DNA of 64,000 nucleotides from assembly GCA_013398295.1 (NCBI GenBank), contig VZSF01011137.1:445716-509715 (forward strand). Direction: 5' to 3'. The notes beneath the pieces were generated by a model, which saw only the letters and a program-made list of their open reading frames with translations, was not told the origin of the DNA and searched no databases. Source of the stretch: Chionis minor (Eukaryota > Chordata > Aves > Charadriiformes > Chionididae). Below, piece by piece: positions 1-12,284 of the stretch; within the stretch, counting starts at the first letter, position 1, and every line of letters begins with the position of its first letter. The position numbers were made by a program, and so were the translations under genes.

Positions 1-781
1 ATATTCAAAGCTCCTTTCAGTAAGGAACTTTCCACTTGGAGAGGGTAAGAGGACGAAGAGGAATTTTGTTTGGGAGGTAAAATCATTGTTTAAACTGAAG
101 CAGAATGCAAGACACCAGAACCTACACATCTAGATCGCTAATCAATTTGGGTAATGGGCTGGAACGTTTTGACAAGGCTATTGAAACTATTGTTTTCAAA
201 TATCTGACCCACCTTGTGGGTGCTCAGTGCTTCTGCAAATCCAGGCCTTAGTGTGGGGTTATTCATCAGTTCAGAGAACTGAAAAGTAACTGTGACACGA
301 GGAACTTACAAAATGGAATGGAATAACAGACCCAGGATTTCCTGATCTGTGCCTCAGCCTTCCTCTCTGTCCCACTTGTGTTCAGGGGGCAAAGGAGGAG
401 GCTAGAGGGGATCTTTTCCTTAATATAATCTCCCAGCAGGAAAGAATTTTCCTCTTCAGCAGGTAGAGACCTGGGAGAGATTTTAAAAGGCCTGAAGGTT
501 AGCCTTATCCCCAGTGGAGCATGTGTTTAGTGCCAGCACTAGTAACAGTGGCCGGATTTAGTCCCTAGTGTTTCTGTTGTCTGTCCCGTAGCAGCCTCAT
601 CCCACGTAGAAAGGGTCCTTACTCTCTAAATGCACTCTGATGGGATCCTGACCTGCGCTGCGGGAGATCCAGGTGGCGTCACAACCTGGGTGTCCTCCCT
701 GTCTGTCACCAGAGCTCGGTGGTACCCGTGTCTGCCGAGCCAGCAGCTCCCCCCGGAGCAGGTGAAAGCCCTGCAGGGTAG
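1..781. other. Non-coding stretch at the left edge
   Basis: I see no supported gene here. A short splice-bounded open segment at 21-79 (acceptor ctcctttcag, donor gggag/gtaaaa) and another at 713-761 (acceptor after a pyrimidine tract, donor gcag/gtgaaa) are visible. Neither is long enough nor protein-like enough to call. If the possible terminal exon that follows is real, this stretch is the intron in front of it. Confidence 0.4.
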
Positions 782-985
782 GAGGCGCCGCCACGCACAG
801 TTGAAGTTGGAGCGCGTGCCGTTGCGTCTCCCGGGCTGCGCTGGGAGCACCAGCTGCCCGTACGCAGCAGCAGAAGCTCTGACTCACTATTGCTCCTGGT
901 TCTGGCAGTCGCAGTATTTGCAATCACCATTGGGCTAATTGTTATGGGAAGTGCCACTCCGCTTCACACATCTGATGCGTGTTGA
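782..985 (+). CDS. Possible last coding exon with C-terminal transmembrane segment
   Basis: In the frame that ends at TGA 983-985, the sequence is open from about 782 and ends in a strongly hydrophobic run (LLLLVLAVAVFAITIGLIVM) followed by about 11 polar residues. That is the layout of a tail-anchored or single-pass membrane protein. There is no ATG before the hydrophobic run, so this could only be the 3' exon of a gene starting to the left of the window. An AATAAA lies 876 bases downstream of the stop, a normal distance for a 3' UTR. Against it: I cannot find a convincing acceptor directly in front of it, an in-frame TAG lies at 779-781, and another frame is open across the same bases. I do not recognise the peptide. 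This could be chance. Confidence 0.22.
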   Translation, partial: EAPPRTVEVGARAVASPGLRWEHQLPVRSSRSSDSLLLLVLAVAVFAITIGLIVMGSATPLHTSDAC

Positions 986-1880
986 TTGTAGCTGTATACC
1001 AGAACAGTTTATAACCTTCTGCTTCTTGTCTGCACGAAAGGGATGTTTCTTTTCACCCCTGTGACACTTGAGAAATTAAAAGCTGTCTCAGCTGGGGCCG
1101 TGCGTGATCCAAGACTCGAGCCTCTCTCCTTCTGTCACACGGCTCCCTTCACTCCTTCGGGGCGAGCTGGGAAGTACGGGGTTGCTTACGCGAATAAGCG
1201 TGGTGGGTTGTGCCTTCACACTGCCGTGGCGACACTCTGAATTTCTAGGAGTTCAGAATGTACGTATAGTTCTCCAGTCTCTGAAGGTGCAGACCACTGC
1301 ACCTAAAGCCAACTTCACGTGCTCTGGGGGGAGTATGGGCACAGCAGGAGTGTCAGTCCCTCGCTGGGTCACCTGCTCCCCCTGGCTCACCGGGATCGCC
1401 TGCTTTGAAGCACTGGGGCCAAACGCTTCTTCTGTGGCCCAGCCTGAGGAGCGGAGGAAGGATGCTCCTGGCTGCTGTGGGACGTGCACACGCAGTCTCA
1501 CAAACCTGTCTGTACAATGTAAGTGTATGAAAGATGATAGTAGCCTAAGTTTGGTTCTTTGTTCCCTTGAGTTGAAGGCGTATGATTTACTGTGAAATCT
1601 CATGCAGGATATTAGTGGTTTGGGAGAGTTCCTTACTCTCTTCTTTTTCCTCACATTCCTTCTGGCCCTGCATAAATGCCAAATCCCAGACCTGCTCGGC
1701 ACTGCCCAGGTGCATTGCTTCGACGTGGGTCAGGTACCTGGGGGAGGCTTGGGCCTCTGCCAGCGCTGACATATATTGCTGTCTGTCTGTCCGTCCGGTG
1801 AGTTACTGCCTGGCTCTGTTGTTTGTTTTGCTTCCTGATTTTGATCAAATGTTTATATACAATAAAGTTTATATGTAATG
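986..1880 (+). other. Possible 3' UTR ending at an AATAAA signal
   Basis: This stretch follows the stop of the possible terminal exon and ends in an AT-rich segment with AATAAA at 1861-1866, followed by TG- and T-rich DNA. That is the arrangement expected at a vertebrate polyadenylation site. Long frames are open on both strands between about 1104 and 1702, but they have no splice signals or protein-like composition and I treat them as chance. The call depends entirely on the exon before it. Confidence 0.2.
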
Positions 1881-2119
1881 TGAAGATAAGCAGTATTATG
1901 AGCTCTCCTTATATATGTATGCTGACTAAAAAATGGTCAGTAAGATTCCCTTACTGGCAAAATCAAGTATGTGCTGTTTCAGGGTTGGATTTCTGTCTGT
2001 GCTATGTGCCGGCTGCAAGGTGAGCGATGGTTTCACTCCGTGCTTACCTTTCACCCCTGCACATCTGCTCTCTGGTGTAAATGGGTTTTTGGATAGATTT
2101 GTATCTAGTCTGAAAAGCT

Positions 2120-2200
2120 AACTTCCTCTTTTGGTAATTTCTCTTTTTTTTTCTTTCTCTGTTTTTTCTTTCTCTCATTTTTTTCTTTTCTCCTAATCTG
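2120..2200. repeat. Pyrimidine-rich (T/C) low-complexity tract
   Basis: About 80 bases are nearly all T and C on the + strand, with runs of up to nine T. It is simple low-complexity DNA. No exon follows it closely enough to make it a splice-acceptor tract. Confidence 0.6.
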
Positions 2201-2589
2201 AGCAAGAACAATTTGGCCTTCCTCAATGTCAGATCTTTGGAGAGGAACATTGTAAATGTGGTTACTTGAGGATTTTGAAGCAGCGCTTCTAGGGCATATT
2301 TAAAAAGAATATTATTTTCCGACTGAGAGAAGGAAGCGATGCCTGTATTTTGCTGTCAGGTTGCTAAACTCTCTGCCTTCCCCTGTTGAGGCTGCTCGTG
2401 TCTCTGTCTCATTTTTGTTACTGCAAATGCTTCGTTTCCAGACCTCTTTAGCCTGGTCAGCGTTTCCCAACTCAAAATTTGTTGTCCAGCCCTTAGTCAT
2501 CCTTAGAAATGAAGCTACGCCATTTAATGGCTAGCGATGGTCCCTGCAGGTAGTTGAAGTGGAAACCAGCTGCCTGCTCGTTTGCACGT

Positions 2590-2996
2590 CGGCATCCCTC
2601 GCTCTGCTCTGCTCTCTGGGCCTTTGGGCACTGAGCGGGGAACAAGACACCCGTTGCTCTGTGAGAGGTTTCCAGCAGAAGTCCTGTGTCGCTGGCCGTT
2701 AGAGCCACGCTGACCTCGGTCGGACGCTCTGTGTGCCGGTGGCCTCAGCCCATCCCCGGGCACAGGGCCGGGAGCGTTCCCCACTGGCCAGCGCCTCGCT
2801 GCTGGCTCCCGCGCCCGCAGGCACTGCGCCGTGAGCCGTTGCTCCGCGGGCAAGCGGGGCCCCTGTCACGGGCCGGCTGGCGGGGGGTCCAGCAGCATCG
2901 CTGTGCTTCCTGCTGTGGGGGCTGCGGGGCGACGTGGCCTCCTGAGGTGTGCCGTGGGGTGAACGAGAAGTGTCCGCACCGCCACTGAGCCGTAAA
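2590..2996. promoter_or_regulatory. CpG island, no gene assigned
   Basis: The block is clearly GC-rich compared with its flanks. Counting by eye I find about 30 CpG dinucleotides between 2700 and 2996, close to what base composition alone predicts. This means the usual CpG loss has not happened. Such islands in birds commonly mark promoters. No coding exon with good splice sites is seen within or just beyond it on either strand. The overlapping open frames on both strands reflect the scarcity of stop codons in GC-rich DNA. Confidence 0.45.
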
Positions 2997-5623
2997 GAGG
3001 AGACAAGGGGCTTTTAATCATTCTAGCAGGCGCTTAAATACCTTTGTGAAGCTAGATTTTGGTGACCTGGGGCTTAGCTCAATTTAGCTGGGCTTCCAAG
3101 GGAGCTAATGCCACGTGCTCTGATGTCTATGGAAGTTTTACCACTCTGCCCACTGAAGCAGGTATATCACTAAGGATGATAATTGAAATACATGTTTAAA
3201 AACAACAAAAAAAGTACTGTCAAAATGCACACTAGGAGACATAGCAGTTGTATGAAAAGAAAAAAATTGTGGAAGAGAAAGGATCTGGTGGACAACATCA
3301 CAGCCCATTTCTGGGAAATGGCTGGAAGTGGCATGCAACAACATTTTCTAACCCTTCTGGAGCAGAAAAAAGGCTTTCAGCTCACTACTTTTAGCACTTA
3401 TATGTTGTGGCTTGGCTTTATACTTAAAGCCTAATAATTTAATATTTAGCTGAGAGTAAATGTCTTTAGAAGCAAGAGGGTGAGAAAGGCAGCCTGCAGT
3501 CTGGACAGCTTGGTGTTTTAGGCCTGATTTTCGTTGGGTTTTTTGAATGTAATGAAAATGCTCTTGATACGTTGATAACCAATAGCTTGTTTGAGCTTCA
3601 GAAATAAAAAGGACGAGTGGGTGCTCTGCAGAATGACCTCTTGTGCACACACAACTTTACTTTGGATGGTTTTACCCTTTTTCATTCGTATCATACATGG
3701 GTAGCTGAAGCACTGCCATTTTTTTAGAAGGTGAAGAATTTTTTTCCTTTGAAGTTATTCCTGCTTACTCTACTTTACTGAACTTTCCTTAAACAGATCA
3801 GCCTGTGGACTTAGCAGCTGTGTAGTCACTAGAAAAGAGGGACTGATCCTGTGAACACCAGAGGATAAATCTATCAGGCAGAGCACCAGGACGCGGTGTG
3901 AGAGAGGTCAATGCAAGGCTGTTGTCCCAAAGTCCACGATCCCTTTAAGCCCTTGTCTCAGCACATACGAGTATGTACGTTTCCCTGTAGAGCCGGCGGT
4001 GTTTGGCCCGAGCGAGACGTAAGGACGCTGTGGGGTGGGAGAGCTGAGAGCACTGTCGTCTGCTGCCCGAGCGCGGGGCCGAGGGCTGGCAGGGCGGTGC
4101 TGTGGTACCTGGCCCAGGGCTCACCAGCTGCCACCAGAAATGTTCAGTATTTCACTTCCAGGTATTCTTGTGCTGTCTTGGCAAAACTAGAGAAGAAAAT
4201 CACTGGGTAGTAGTATTTCCAATATGGCAAACTTTACTTAGCAAGTTTCTGTTAATTACTCCACAGAACTTATAAACTGACCCTTATGTTTTCTTAATCC
4301 CAGAGTAACGAAGAAATTCTGTCTCCATTCCAAACCCATATGCACAAAGAGACTATTTCCTTATGGAAATACGGAAAGCAGTAGGCAAGTTTTCTGGAAA
4401 GGATTTATTGTTATAAATTCTATAAGGGAATTTCAAACCTACCACACTTAATATCTCATCTAGGGAGAGGGGCTGTTTACTGCTCCTCTGTTTTTTATTT
4501 GTTGCTGTATCACTACTTTGCACCAGTAGCTTCTGGTGTGTTGTCTTCCTGAACTGGTGTTGTATTCCCACTTCTCCCTCCTGTTCGCCATGAACGGAGA
4601 CTGTAGTTAAACATCCACTCCTCCTGTTAAATGTTTCCAGCTGAGAGACGAATCAGGCCTGTATCCTTTTCATTTGGTAGCTGTCATTGTCATTTTCCTC
4701 TGAGGTGCTTTTAGTAAGCTGTGACCATGATTGTGTTGTAGCTATTGCTTTCAGGCATGCTATGTACTTCATCTGTCAAAGCCAGGAAATATGCCTTAGC
4801 CTAATTATGGTGTTTGTGAGGAACAAACTAATCAACTGAGTTCTAGTTTATTATTTCCAAAGATAGACTTAAATAGATGTATGTACATGATGTGGTGGCT
4901 CTTTGTGTGGTCAGGGGAGTTGATGGTGAAACCTGGGAGAGAGGAAGTGGCATGTGGATGTTACAGCTCTTGCTGCTGGTTTGTTTCCAGGACTGACCAA
5001 AGGAAACGGGTGAAGGATATTTGATGTTTTGCCCCGCTTTACTTAACCAAGTGTGTTTTGACCTGTGGTTTTTTTGAGATGATGAAACTGCATCACTTGC
5101 GGGCAGTTCTCCACACAGACACAGTTCTTACAGTTGATGCAGTACAGGCACAAATACTGACCAAGGTTTGTTTTTAATCATAAAGATGGGTTGCCTTCTG
5201 GAGGTTGATTTTCATGCTTCTCTTGAGAAATCTGCACCTAAAATGTCAGGTTGCTCTATGCTGAAGAGCGACCACCTGTCTGCGCAGTGCTTTATTTCAC
5301 ATGCGGAACCGTGACATAGGTAGCACTACTCAATGAGTAACGTATTATTTGTTGTGTGTGAGATCGGCAGGGTGAGAATAGGCCTTGGTCATGTGTTTCA
5401 TAGGGCTTTGTGGAAATCTCCTACTCTGAGATTTGGCCGTTGCGTTCCCTGGTATCACAGAGCCTCCTCTTCTTCCTCTATGTCATGAGGAGTAAGTGGA
5501 GGGTCTTGCTTGGGTGACCCTTTCCCCAGCAGAAGGGAATAAATAAAATCCATAGGGACTTTTGTCCGCGTCCGTCTGGTAAAGAGACTTCTACAACATG
5601 GGGAAGTCAGCTAGATTAAAGGA
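2997..5623. other. Non-coding stretch, nothing recognised
   Basis: This is AT-moderate sequence with only short chance reading frames. A small GC-rich patch near 3990-4130 holds several CpGs but no splice-bounded exon. I see no repeat family that I can name. Confidence 0.5.
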
Positions 5624-5945
5624 TCAAGACAGCTTTCTGAAATTCCAGGGCTGAGAGTTCTTTTCTGCCTGTAAATAACCTGTTCCAGGCTTGTCACAAA
5701 GGACCTTGGTGGTGTGGTTGGAGCCCTTACAGGTCAGGACTGAGGCAAAAAGGTCACTGAGTACCTCGGCCTTCTCCGTGTCCCAGGTGACTAGGTATCC
5801 CATTTCCTTCCGGAGCGGGCCCACATTTTCCCTAGTCTTCCTTTTGTCACTGATGCACCTACAGAAGGCTGTCTTGTTGCCCTTGATGTCCCTGGCCAGA
5901 TTTAATTCTGTGTGTGCTTTAGCTTTCCTAACTTGATCTCTGACT
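5624..5945 (-). mobile_element. CR1 LINE fragment, ORF2 linker before the reverse transcriptase
   Basis: Read on the minus strand this encodes a decayed piece of CR1 ORF2. The frame has the family-typical series of an Arg/Lys-rich stretch, then 'ENVGPL'-like, '[20 protein letters not shown]' and a threonine-rich spacer. This lies between the endonuclease and reverse transcriptase domains. The frame at 5824-5624 is open for 66 codons, but the copy lacks the catalytic domains and both element ends, so it is a dead 5'-truncated and 3'-incomplete relic. CR1 is the dominant LINE of birds, which supports the host assignment. Confidence 0.8.
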
Positions 5946-8900
5946 GCTCGTTAATGTGTGTTCTTTAATGAAATTGCCTGTTTGTGGAATTGATGCAAGT
6001 GTGTCTTCATGCACGGTGGCAGTTTATTGAGCTCGAGTTGACGTCTTTTCTGGAAATGTTAACACAAGAGTGAGTCAACTTACCAGAAAAACACTCTCCA
6101 CCTACGTAGCTTTGAGTTCTGGAGTTACAGTGGAGCTCCCTAGTGCAAGGACTGCACAGATACATACAAGTCCGACCTTAGTGTCAGTTCTCGGTGTCTT
6201 CTCTTTCAATACGGATATTCGAAGTCTTTTCCATGTCTGAGGATGAGTAGGCACTATTTGCAAAGTCCTGCTGCCTGTGTTTGTCTTGCAGTATTTAATG
6301 AGTGCTTTTTCACAAGGTTGTGCTAATTGAGTTAGCTCAGGGTTTCCTCTGTGTCAGGGCACACTCCCGAGAGTGGCTGTATAATACTGTACACCTGGAG
6401 TCAGAAACGGTCTTTGGGAACACCACCACCGTGGTAATCGTGCACATGTTGCTTACCCAGTAAAAAGTGAATCCAGTCTGTTCAGGAATGAGAGCTTCTC
6501 TTTTTTTGGAACTTCTGCTATTTCAGAACAAAATTCCAATCCGAACTGAAAAGCTGAAATACCAAGATTACCTGCAGTTTGGAAATTAAAAAAAAAGTAT
6601 CAGATGAGTTCTACCACTTCTTGTTATGACAATACGGGAATAGTTATTCAAAGAAAATAGCTTTAATTAACATACTGATTTTAACTAATTTTGAATGTCT
6701 GATTTTAGTTGGGTTGTTTAACTTTTATGCTTAAATATTAATTTCTGAATCTGTACTGAAATATATCAAAATGAAACAGATTTTCCTTATTGAAGTGTAG
6801 ATGCTCTGATAGCCTTGTACCAAAAAAGGGAAGAAACCCCAGTACTTTTGAATTTATATTCAGCTCCTAACCTATATCTCAGAGAAAGCTAACTTCACAA
6901 GCTCCCTTCTTCATAAATAGAATATGAGGACTGCAGAAGGCTTCATTTTAAACCAGCGTCCTTGAATCCAGATGAGATGGTTTGCTTGACCCTGAGGTTA
7001 TGTAGGTGTCAAGTGTGTAGAAGTGGTTTGTTCTTTTCCACTTTGGGGAATTGTCTCTTCCCTAACTCAGGTCTGAACCATTCGGAGCCAGTTTGTACAG
7101 GGCACAGGCGTGTGCTTGGAAGTAAGCAGCAGTCGGACACCTGGGCTGTGAGGAGCTCTGGGGCGACGGCACCGTCACTGATACTCTGCAGGAAACAACT
7201 GTTGAGTTTGACATGGGACACTCAAGCTGTGGCCAAGTTTTAAGAAATTGATGATTTTTTTACATCTCTAAATTCTAGTGGTATTAAATGGAAAAGTTGA
7301 TACTCGAGTGAAAATTAGTCTCTCTTTTCCCCACCTAGATATTATTTCCCTTTCTTTCTGGTTGGTTCACCAACTCTCTCCCACTGGCTCGTCTTGGCCT
7401 TTCAAGGACTTGGTGTTACGGTTTCCTTTCCTCCTTCATAAATCTTCCAGTGGTTTTGAACAATGGGAGAGAAGTGGCAGCCGAGACAGCTTGGACCACG
7501 AGAGTGATCACCTGTCCTGCTTTATCACTCATCGTTTTTCTCTAGCCCAGCTGCCTCTTGCTCTTTGTCCCTTTGTTGTTCCCAGAGTACAGACATAATC
7601 GGTGAGTTGGAGAGTTTTCTGGGCTGGTGGCTGTGGTGAGCAGGAACATCCTGCTTGCTTCTGGCTCAAATTCAGGCTAAGTGGGGCATCTTCCAGTTTT
7701 TGGTAGACTCACCCTCATTTTGTGAATGCAAGGGGATTGATAGTGAATGGGGTCTTTATATATAAAGCTTTTCTTTTGTTTCTCTTCAGAAAACACATCT
7801 GCGAACAACAGCTTCATTGTGTCATGTCTGGGATCCTGATTAAACCAAAGTTAGTTTCCTTTTTTGATTCCTCACATTTTAGAACAGAGAGCCAGACCTG
7901 GTACCCGTGAAGTGGTTGCTTGCTGGATTCTGGTGTGTTGCTCTGGGATTGTATTTCATGGCATCACTGAAACAAAACCCCATACATCATCATCCTAAGA
8001 TGAACCAATGTGAATTCAGACTTTTCATAAAGCAACTTCTGGCTCCGCCGTAACTGGCAGACTTCCTGTTGTCTTTACCTCTGGTGGCGGTTGGTATCTA
8101 GTGCTCCAGTTGTGCATTGTTTTCTTCAGGAATCTCAATATTTCACCTGCCAAACTGCAACTCCAACGGAAGGGTAACACTCTAAGTACCCAATTTCTAC
8201 CACAACTTACCCTAATGGCTGAGGGACTGATCGATATGCTGTGAAGTCACCGGGATAACAGCATGAGGCAAACCAGACAGCGAATGGTATTGTTCTGTAT
8301 GGTGGCTGATTGTAAGCCTTTTACTGTGATTCCTTAAAAATAAAAATACCCTAAGCAGGAGACATACAGTAAATCTTTGCCTAGTGAACCTGTTCGTCAC
8401 AGGCTGTGATCGTAAGTCAGCGATTAGCAGTGGCAGTTTCTCGAGCGCTGCACGGCTTCGGTCACGCGTGCAGAGTTTCAACGCTGCTGCAGACAAACCT
8501 CAGGGTGGTTCCCAGAGAGCCAGGGAGGCTTCTCGCGCACTGCGACTGCTGCCGGGCCATGGTCCAGCCACCTCACTGCCTGCAGGCTGGCTATTCTCCT
8601 TGTTTACTCTGCGGCGCCAAGCCCAAAATTTTAACTGACATTTTTTGTTACGGAAGAATTTTTGATAAATGCAGTAGTTCAAGGGATGTGGCATCTGGTG
8701 TGGGTAGGACCTCAGGGAGGAGGAACACCTGAGTCTGGAGCTGTGCCTCCACCCATGTGCGTTTCAGGACAGTTATATCTGTGTCCCAGGCAGAAGGGGA
8801 AGCAGTAACTTCCCAGCTTGTTTGGACTTTAGCTTCCCAGCTAGCTAAATGCTTGTTTGGACCCTTCCCCGTGTTCATTACAGCTGGACTTGCAGTCTGA

Positions 8901-9365
8901 CCCTGATACAAGACAGCTGTCTTCCAGCACTTGGCATGAAATCTTTTCAACCAACCTGTTTCATAAATAAGTTTGTGTTTGGTACAGGTGGCCCAGAAAG
9001 TTTCCCTTTGTGCTTTTCTCCATCTCCTTGTTCTCTTTCTCTTTAGCCAGAAGAGCCTTAAGTCATGTTCCTATTTGGCTATTTGGCTCCAGTTCAGATG
9101 GAATAGATTACCCCTTGGCATTGGGTATTTACTAAATAAGTTTCAAGTAATTCCACCCTAGGAGCCAGGGGAATGTCTGCAGAGAGTGATGGTGTAATTA
9201 AAAAAAAATACAGTGGGGTTGTGCAGCAGCAGTGCAAAACACTGCAGTAATAGAAGTGAGCTGAGAGTGAGTTCAGGGATTGAGTTTTTGAGTGGGTTCC
9301 TGAGTTAAGCACCTAACGCAGTGACCTGTCTTTCAGAACAAATGAGCCTCTGACAGATTTCATTG
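5946..9365. other. Non-coding stretch, nothing recognised
   Basis: Frames of 60 to 108 codons occur on both strands without splice signals or protein-like composition. A modest GC-rich patch lies at about 8420-8620. A poly-A-like run near 9200 is flanked by no recognisable element. I see nothing to annotate as a gene. Confidence 0.5.
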
Positions 9366-9369
9366 CCTT

Positions 9370-9440
9370 TAATTCTCCTTTCCCTCAGTTTGCCTGTCTG
9401 TCACATGAACGGGATGCGTTAGCTGACTGCTGGGATATGG
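9370..9440 (+). repeat. Possible MIR-like SINE tail fragment
   Basis: The words 'ccctcagtttgcctgtctgt' followed by 'acatgaacgggat' resemble the stretch of the MIR core that reads as a CTCAGTTT-CTGTAAAATGGG consensus. The match is short and diverged. It sits just upstream of a better MIR match at 9478-9640 and may be part of an older, separately inserted copy. Confidence 0.35.
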
Positions 9441-9477
9441 CAGGGCTTGGTTCTTTTTTATTCTTTAGCAGCGAAAT

Positions 9478-9640
9478 GATAGTCTAAGGCTAAAGCACTG
9501 GCCTGAAACCAAGGAGACTGGGATTTCGCTTCTGGCTGTACCACAGAGTACACGTGACCCTGGGCAACTCATTTGAGCTGCCTGTGCCATGGTTTTCAGC
9601 TGTAAAATAGTGCAAATCCTATCTTTCACACAGCTTTTTC
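9478..9640 (+). repeat. MIR-type tRNA-derived SINE
   Basis: This stretch follows the MIR consensus in order: 'aaagcactggcctgaaacca' with the 'ggagactgggattt' segment, then a 'ctggctgtaccacag' block, then 'tgaccctgggcaactcattt', then 'tgtaaaatagtgcaaatcct'. MIR is an ancient amniote SINE. The copy is diverged and carries no intact internal promoter. Orientation is sense on the + strand. Confidence 0.7.
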
Positions 9641-9644
9641 CCCT

Positions 9645-10680
9645 CTAGCTCTAGTTTGTCACCTCTCCAGGCCAGAGGACTATTTCTTACCATGGGTACT
9701 TTCAGTCCCTCACACTGTGTGGGACCCAAGTGTAATTCTGCTGCTGGCTGGATAAAGGAAAGAGCAAACCGTGACACAGAATCAGAAAGACTTGGGGCTC
9801 ACTTTGCTGCCATTTAAGAGTGCAGAAGTTTTTCTTCCGTATTAACTGAAGCATTAACTACAGTTCACCCAGGCTTTTTCAGTGCCTTGTTAGGAAGCGT
9901 TGGAGAAGCACAAAAGATGAGCATGCTGCAGTGATGAGTTCTGCGTTAAAATCCTCTACACCTCCTTTCTCCCCCATTAGACAGACCCATCTCCATGGCT
10001 ACTCTGAAACAAGCTCTCAACACTTCACTCAAACTCTGTCACTTTTTTTGCTATTATTTCTTTCTTCCAGGATTTTCTTAAGTTTGAAGCATTCCATTTA
10101 ATCAAATTCGACTTGCATGCTCACTGATGACTGTGCTATGTGTGTTTAATTAAAAAGACCAACTCCTTTTCCAGGGAATGACTTCCTGACTTATTTTCAA
10201 CTCAGTGTTCATATTTTCCAAGACAGTATTTTATTTACAGACACCATATAAGTAATTTGCTTTGCTTTGATGTTTTCCAGCTATCTAAAAGAAAGCCACC
10301 TTATGCTGCTTTTGCAGTGGATGTCTTTCTATTGGGAGACTGCTTTTTCTGCCTATATGTGGTTTATGGTGATACTTTGTTTAGTGAGAATGTTTTTTCC
10401 AAGTTAGGAAAAAGAATCACTTGCTGACCTGACTTGTGTTGCTGCTATGAGCCAACCATGACCCATAAATTGAGCATCCTCTAACTTTTATCTGAAATGC
10501 TCCAAATTTTATTAAACATTTTACCATTTCTCTCTCTTGCAAGAATGTTGGAGTGTCATCCAGCCCAGAGGAATAGTTTCATTTTTGTTACTGAGTAATC
10601 TGGGCCTGTTCTTCAGCTGTATTTTAAATGGGTTTGGTTAAATTAACTGACGTTTATAGTGGCTGGCAAGACAGAGTGGT
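9645..10680. other. Non-coding stretch, nothing recognised
   Basis: This is AT-rich single-copy-looking sequence, with no reading frame above 60 codons in the supplied translations and no repeat family that I can name. Confidence 0.5.
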
Positions 10681-11335
10681 TTAGTGCTCTGGCCTTGTAT
10701 CTCTGGACACCTGAGGGCCCCGTGTGTGGTGCGGCCAAGGCTGCTCTGTCCCCCTGAGGTGGTGTGCAGTGGCATTCGGCTGGCCTCGGGGGACCGTCGG
10801 CACGAGCTGCACAGCGTCACAGCGCTGCACGGAGGCGCTGGAGAAAGCTCCTCTGCAGTCGTTGCAATGTAGCGGTAAAGTGCAAAGGTTGGCCGGAAAG
10901 CTCCTCACTTCTGCTGAAGAGCGAAGCCGCGTGCGGATCTCCTGCTCCAGGCCACAGGCCACCAAGGTGTGTCTGGGTTTGCCTGAACCTGCTGGGTACT
11001 GCCAGGGCACCGCGCGGGTTGCTCCAAGTGCAGCAGGTCTGTCTGCCGGCTCCTGGGGTGACCAGACCTGCCCTCTCGGGCAACGCCTGCGAGTCCATCC
11101 CGGCAGAACTGTCCTTGGCTTTCTATTGCTTTTCCCTACCCTAAATCCCCAGGAACTCATATTACCCAGAGGGCAAGACGTTCCTTTACAGGTGTTGGGC
11201 ACAGCCCAGCATTCTCTGGTGGTGGTGGAGGTTCTTGACCTCACCATATGCCAGACCAGCCTTGGATTTTGTAATGTCTGTGGAAAGAGCACGTGGGCAC
11301 GCTGGAACATTTACGGCGCAGACGTGCGGAGGTAA
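10681..11335. other. GC-rich block with overlapping chance ORFs
   Basis: Frames of 209 codons (minus) and 203 codons (plus) overlap almost completely. This is the signature of GC-rich DNA poor in stop codons, not of two genes. Codon content is irregular, with high Arg, Ser and Cys. No ATG in good context, splice-site pair or conserved motif picks out one strand. CpG density is moderate. It may be a weak CpG island or an untranslated exon. Confidence 0.35.
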
Positions 11336-12227
11336 TGTTGGACACAGGTTTGCCCCATGCTTGCAAAATTGAGTAGCTGTGAGAACAAATGTGTTGCTCA
11401 ACCCCACAGTCTCAATGTGCTGAATGTCTGGTCTTGCTGGAAACTTTGGGCTTTTGCAATTATTTTGTCTTGTATAGTTTGATGAAAAGGCAGTTACTTT
11501 CAAGATTTTTATTCCTGTAAGTTCCAGTGTGGAAGTTATTTTAAAAATGTAGAATATAGAAAAGCTTTAAAAAGTAGTTGCAGAATGAAAGGGATTTGTC
11601 TGGCCAAGAAAAATAAGCCTTCAACAGTCTAGGGGGGATCTAATGAAATTGGCAGAGATGCATAAAGTGACATTGGATGCTCTTGCGCTCAGGTTAAGTG
11701 AATCCGCATTTGGTTGCAGACCAGGCAGGTGTCAGTCTGTCTCCGAGATCCTTTCAGACCCGTAACTTTTGCTGCTTCCATGGTGATCTGGCTTTCTTCT
11801 AATGTTTGTGGAAGCCTGTTGAAATTTAGGACCCCGGGTACTGGATTTTATGTGGTTCAGTGTTACTCATGAAAAAAGTTCTACCACTTTCTTCTCCCTC
11901 CAGTAAGAGCTACAGAAGTTACTCGTGCGAGTGTGGCAGAACTGCCTCGGGTGGCAGAGCAGTCGTTGAACCCGTGCTGTAAAAGGGCTGGGTAAGGAAG
12001 CAGCTGGATTTATACCGTGCTGATACAGCAGCGTATGGCAGGGACTGGAGGAACCCCCAGATCCACAGACACAGACTGTTGGGGAAGTTCAGACCCTTTG
12101 GCTTCTCTCCTTGAACTTTTCTGTGATGGACTCTGCTGAGCTCAGCTGAGCTAATCTGACCTGGTAGGAGCGCTCTGTGCTCCTCTTCTCAGCTGGAGCA
12201 CCAAGGCTTTAGTAGCCAATCTCTAAA

Positions 12228-12284
12228 TTGATTTAAAAAGGGAAAGGAAGAAAAAACAAAAAAGAAAAGGAAAAAAAGGACTTG
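12228..12284. repeat. A/G-rich low-complexity tract
   Basis: A run of about 55 purines broken only by a few T and C. It could be the decayed poly-A tail of an old retrocopy, but no element body is recognisable immediately upstream on the + strand. Confidence 0.5.

Noticed and set aside
1104..1702. 163-codon (+) and 149-codon (-) frames
   Set aside because: Mutually overlapping, without splice sites or protein-like composition. More likely untranslated or intergenic DNA.
10681..11335. Overlapping 209-codon (-) and 203-codon (+) reading frames
   Set aside because: Both strands are open over the same GC-rich DNA, composition is irregular, and no splice or start context favours either. This is the expected effect of few stop codons in GC-rich sequence.
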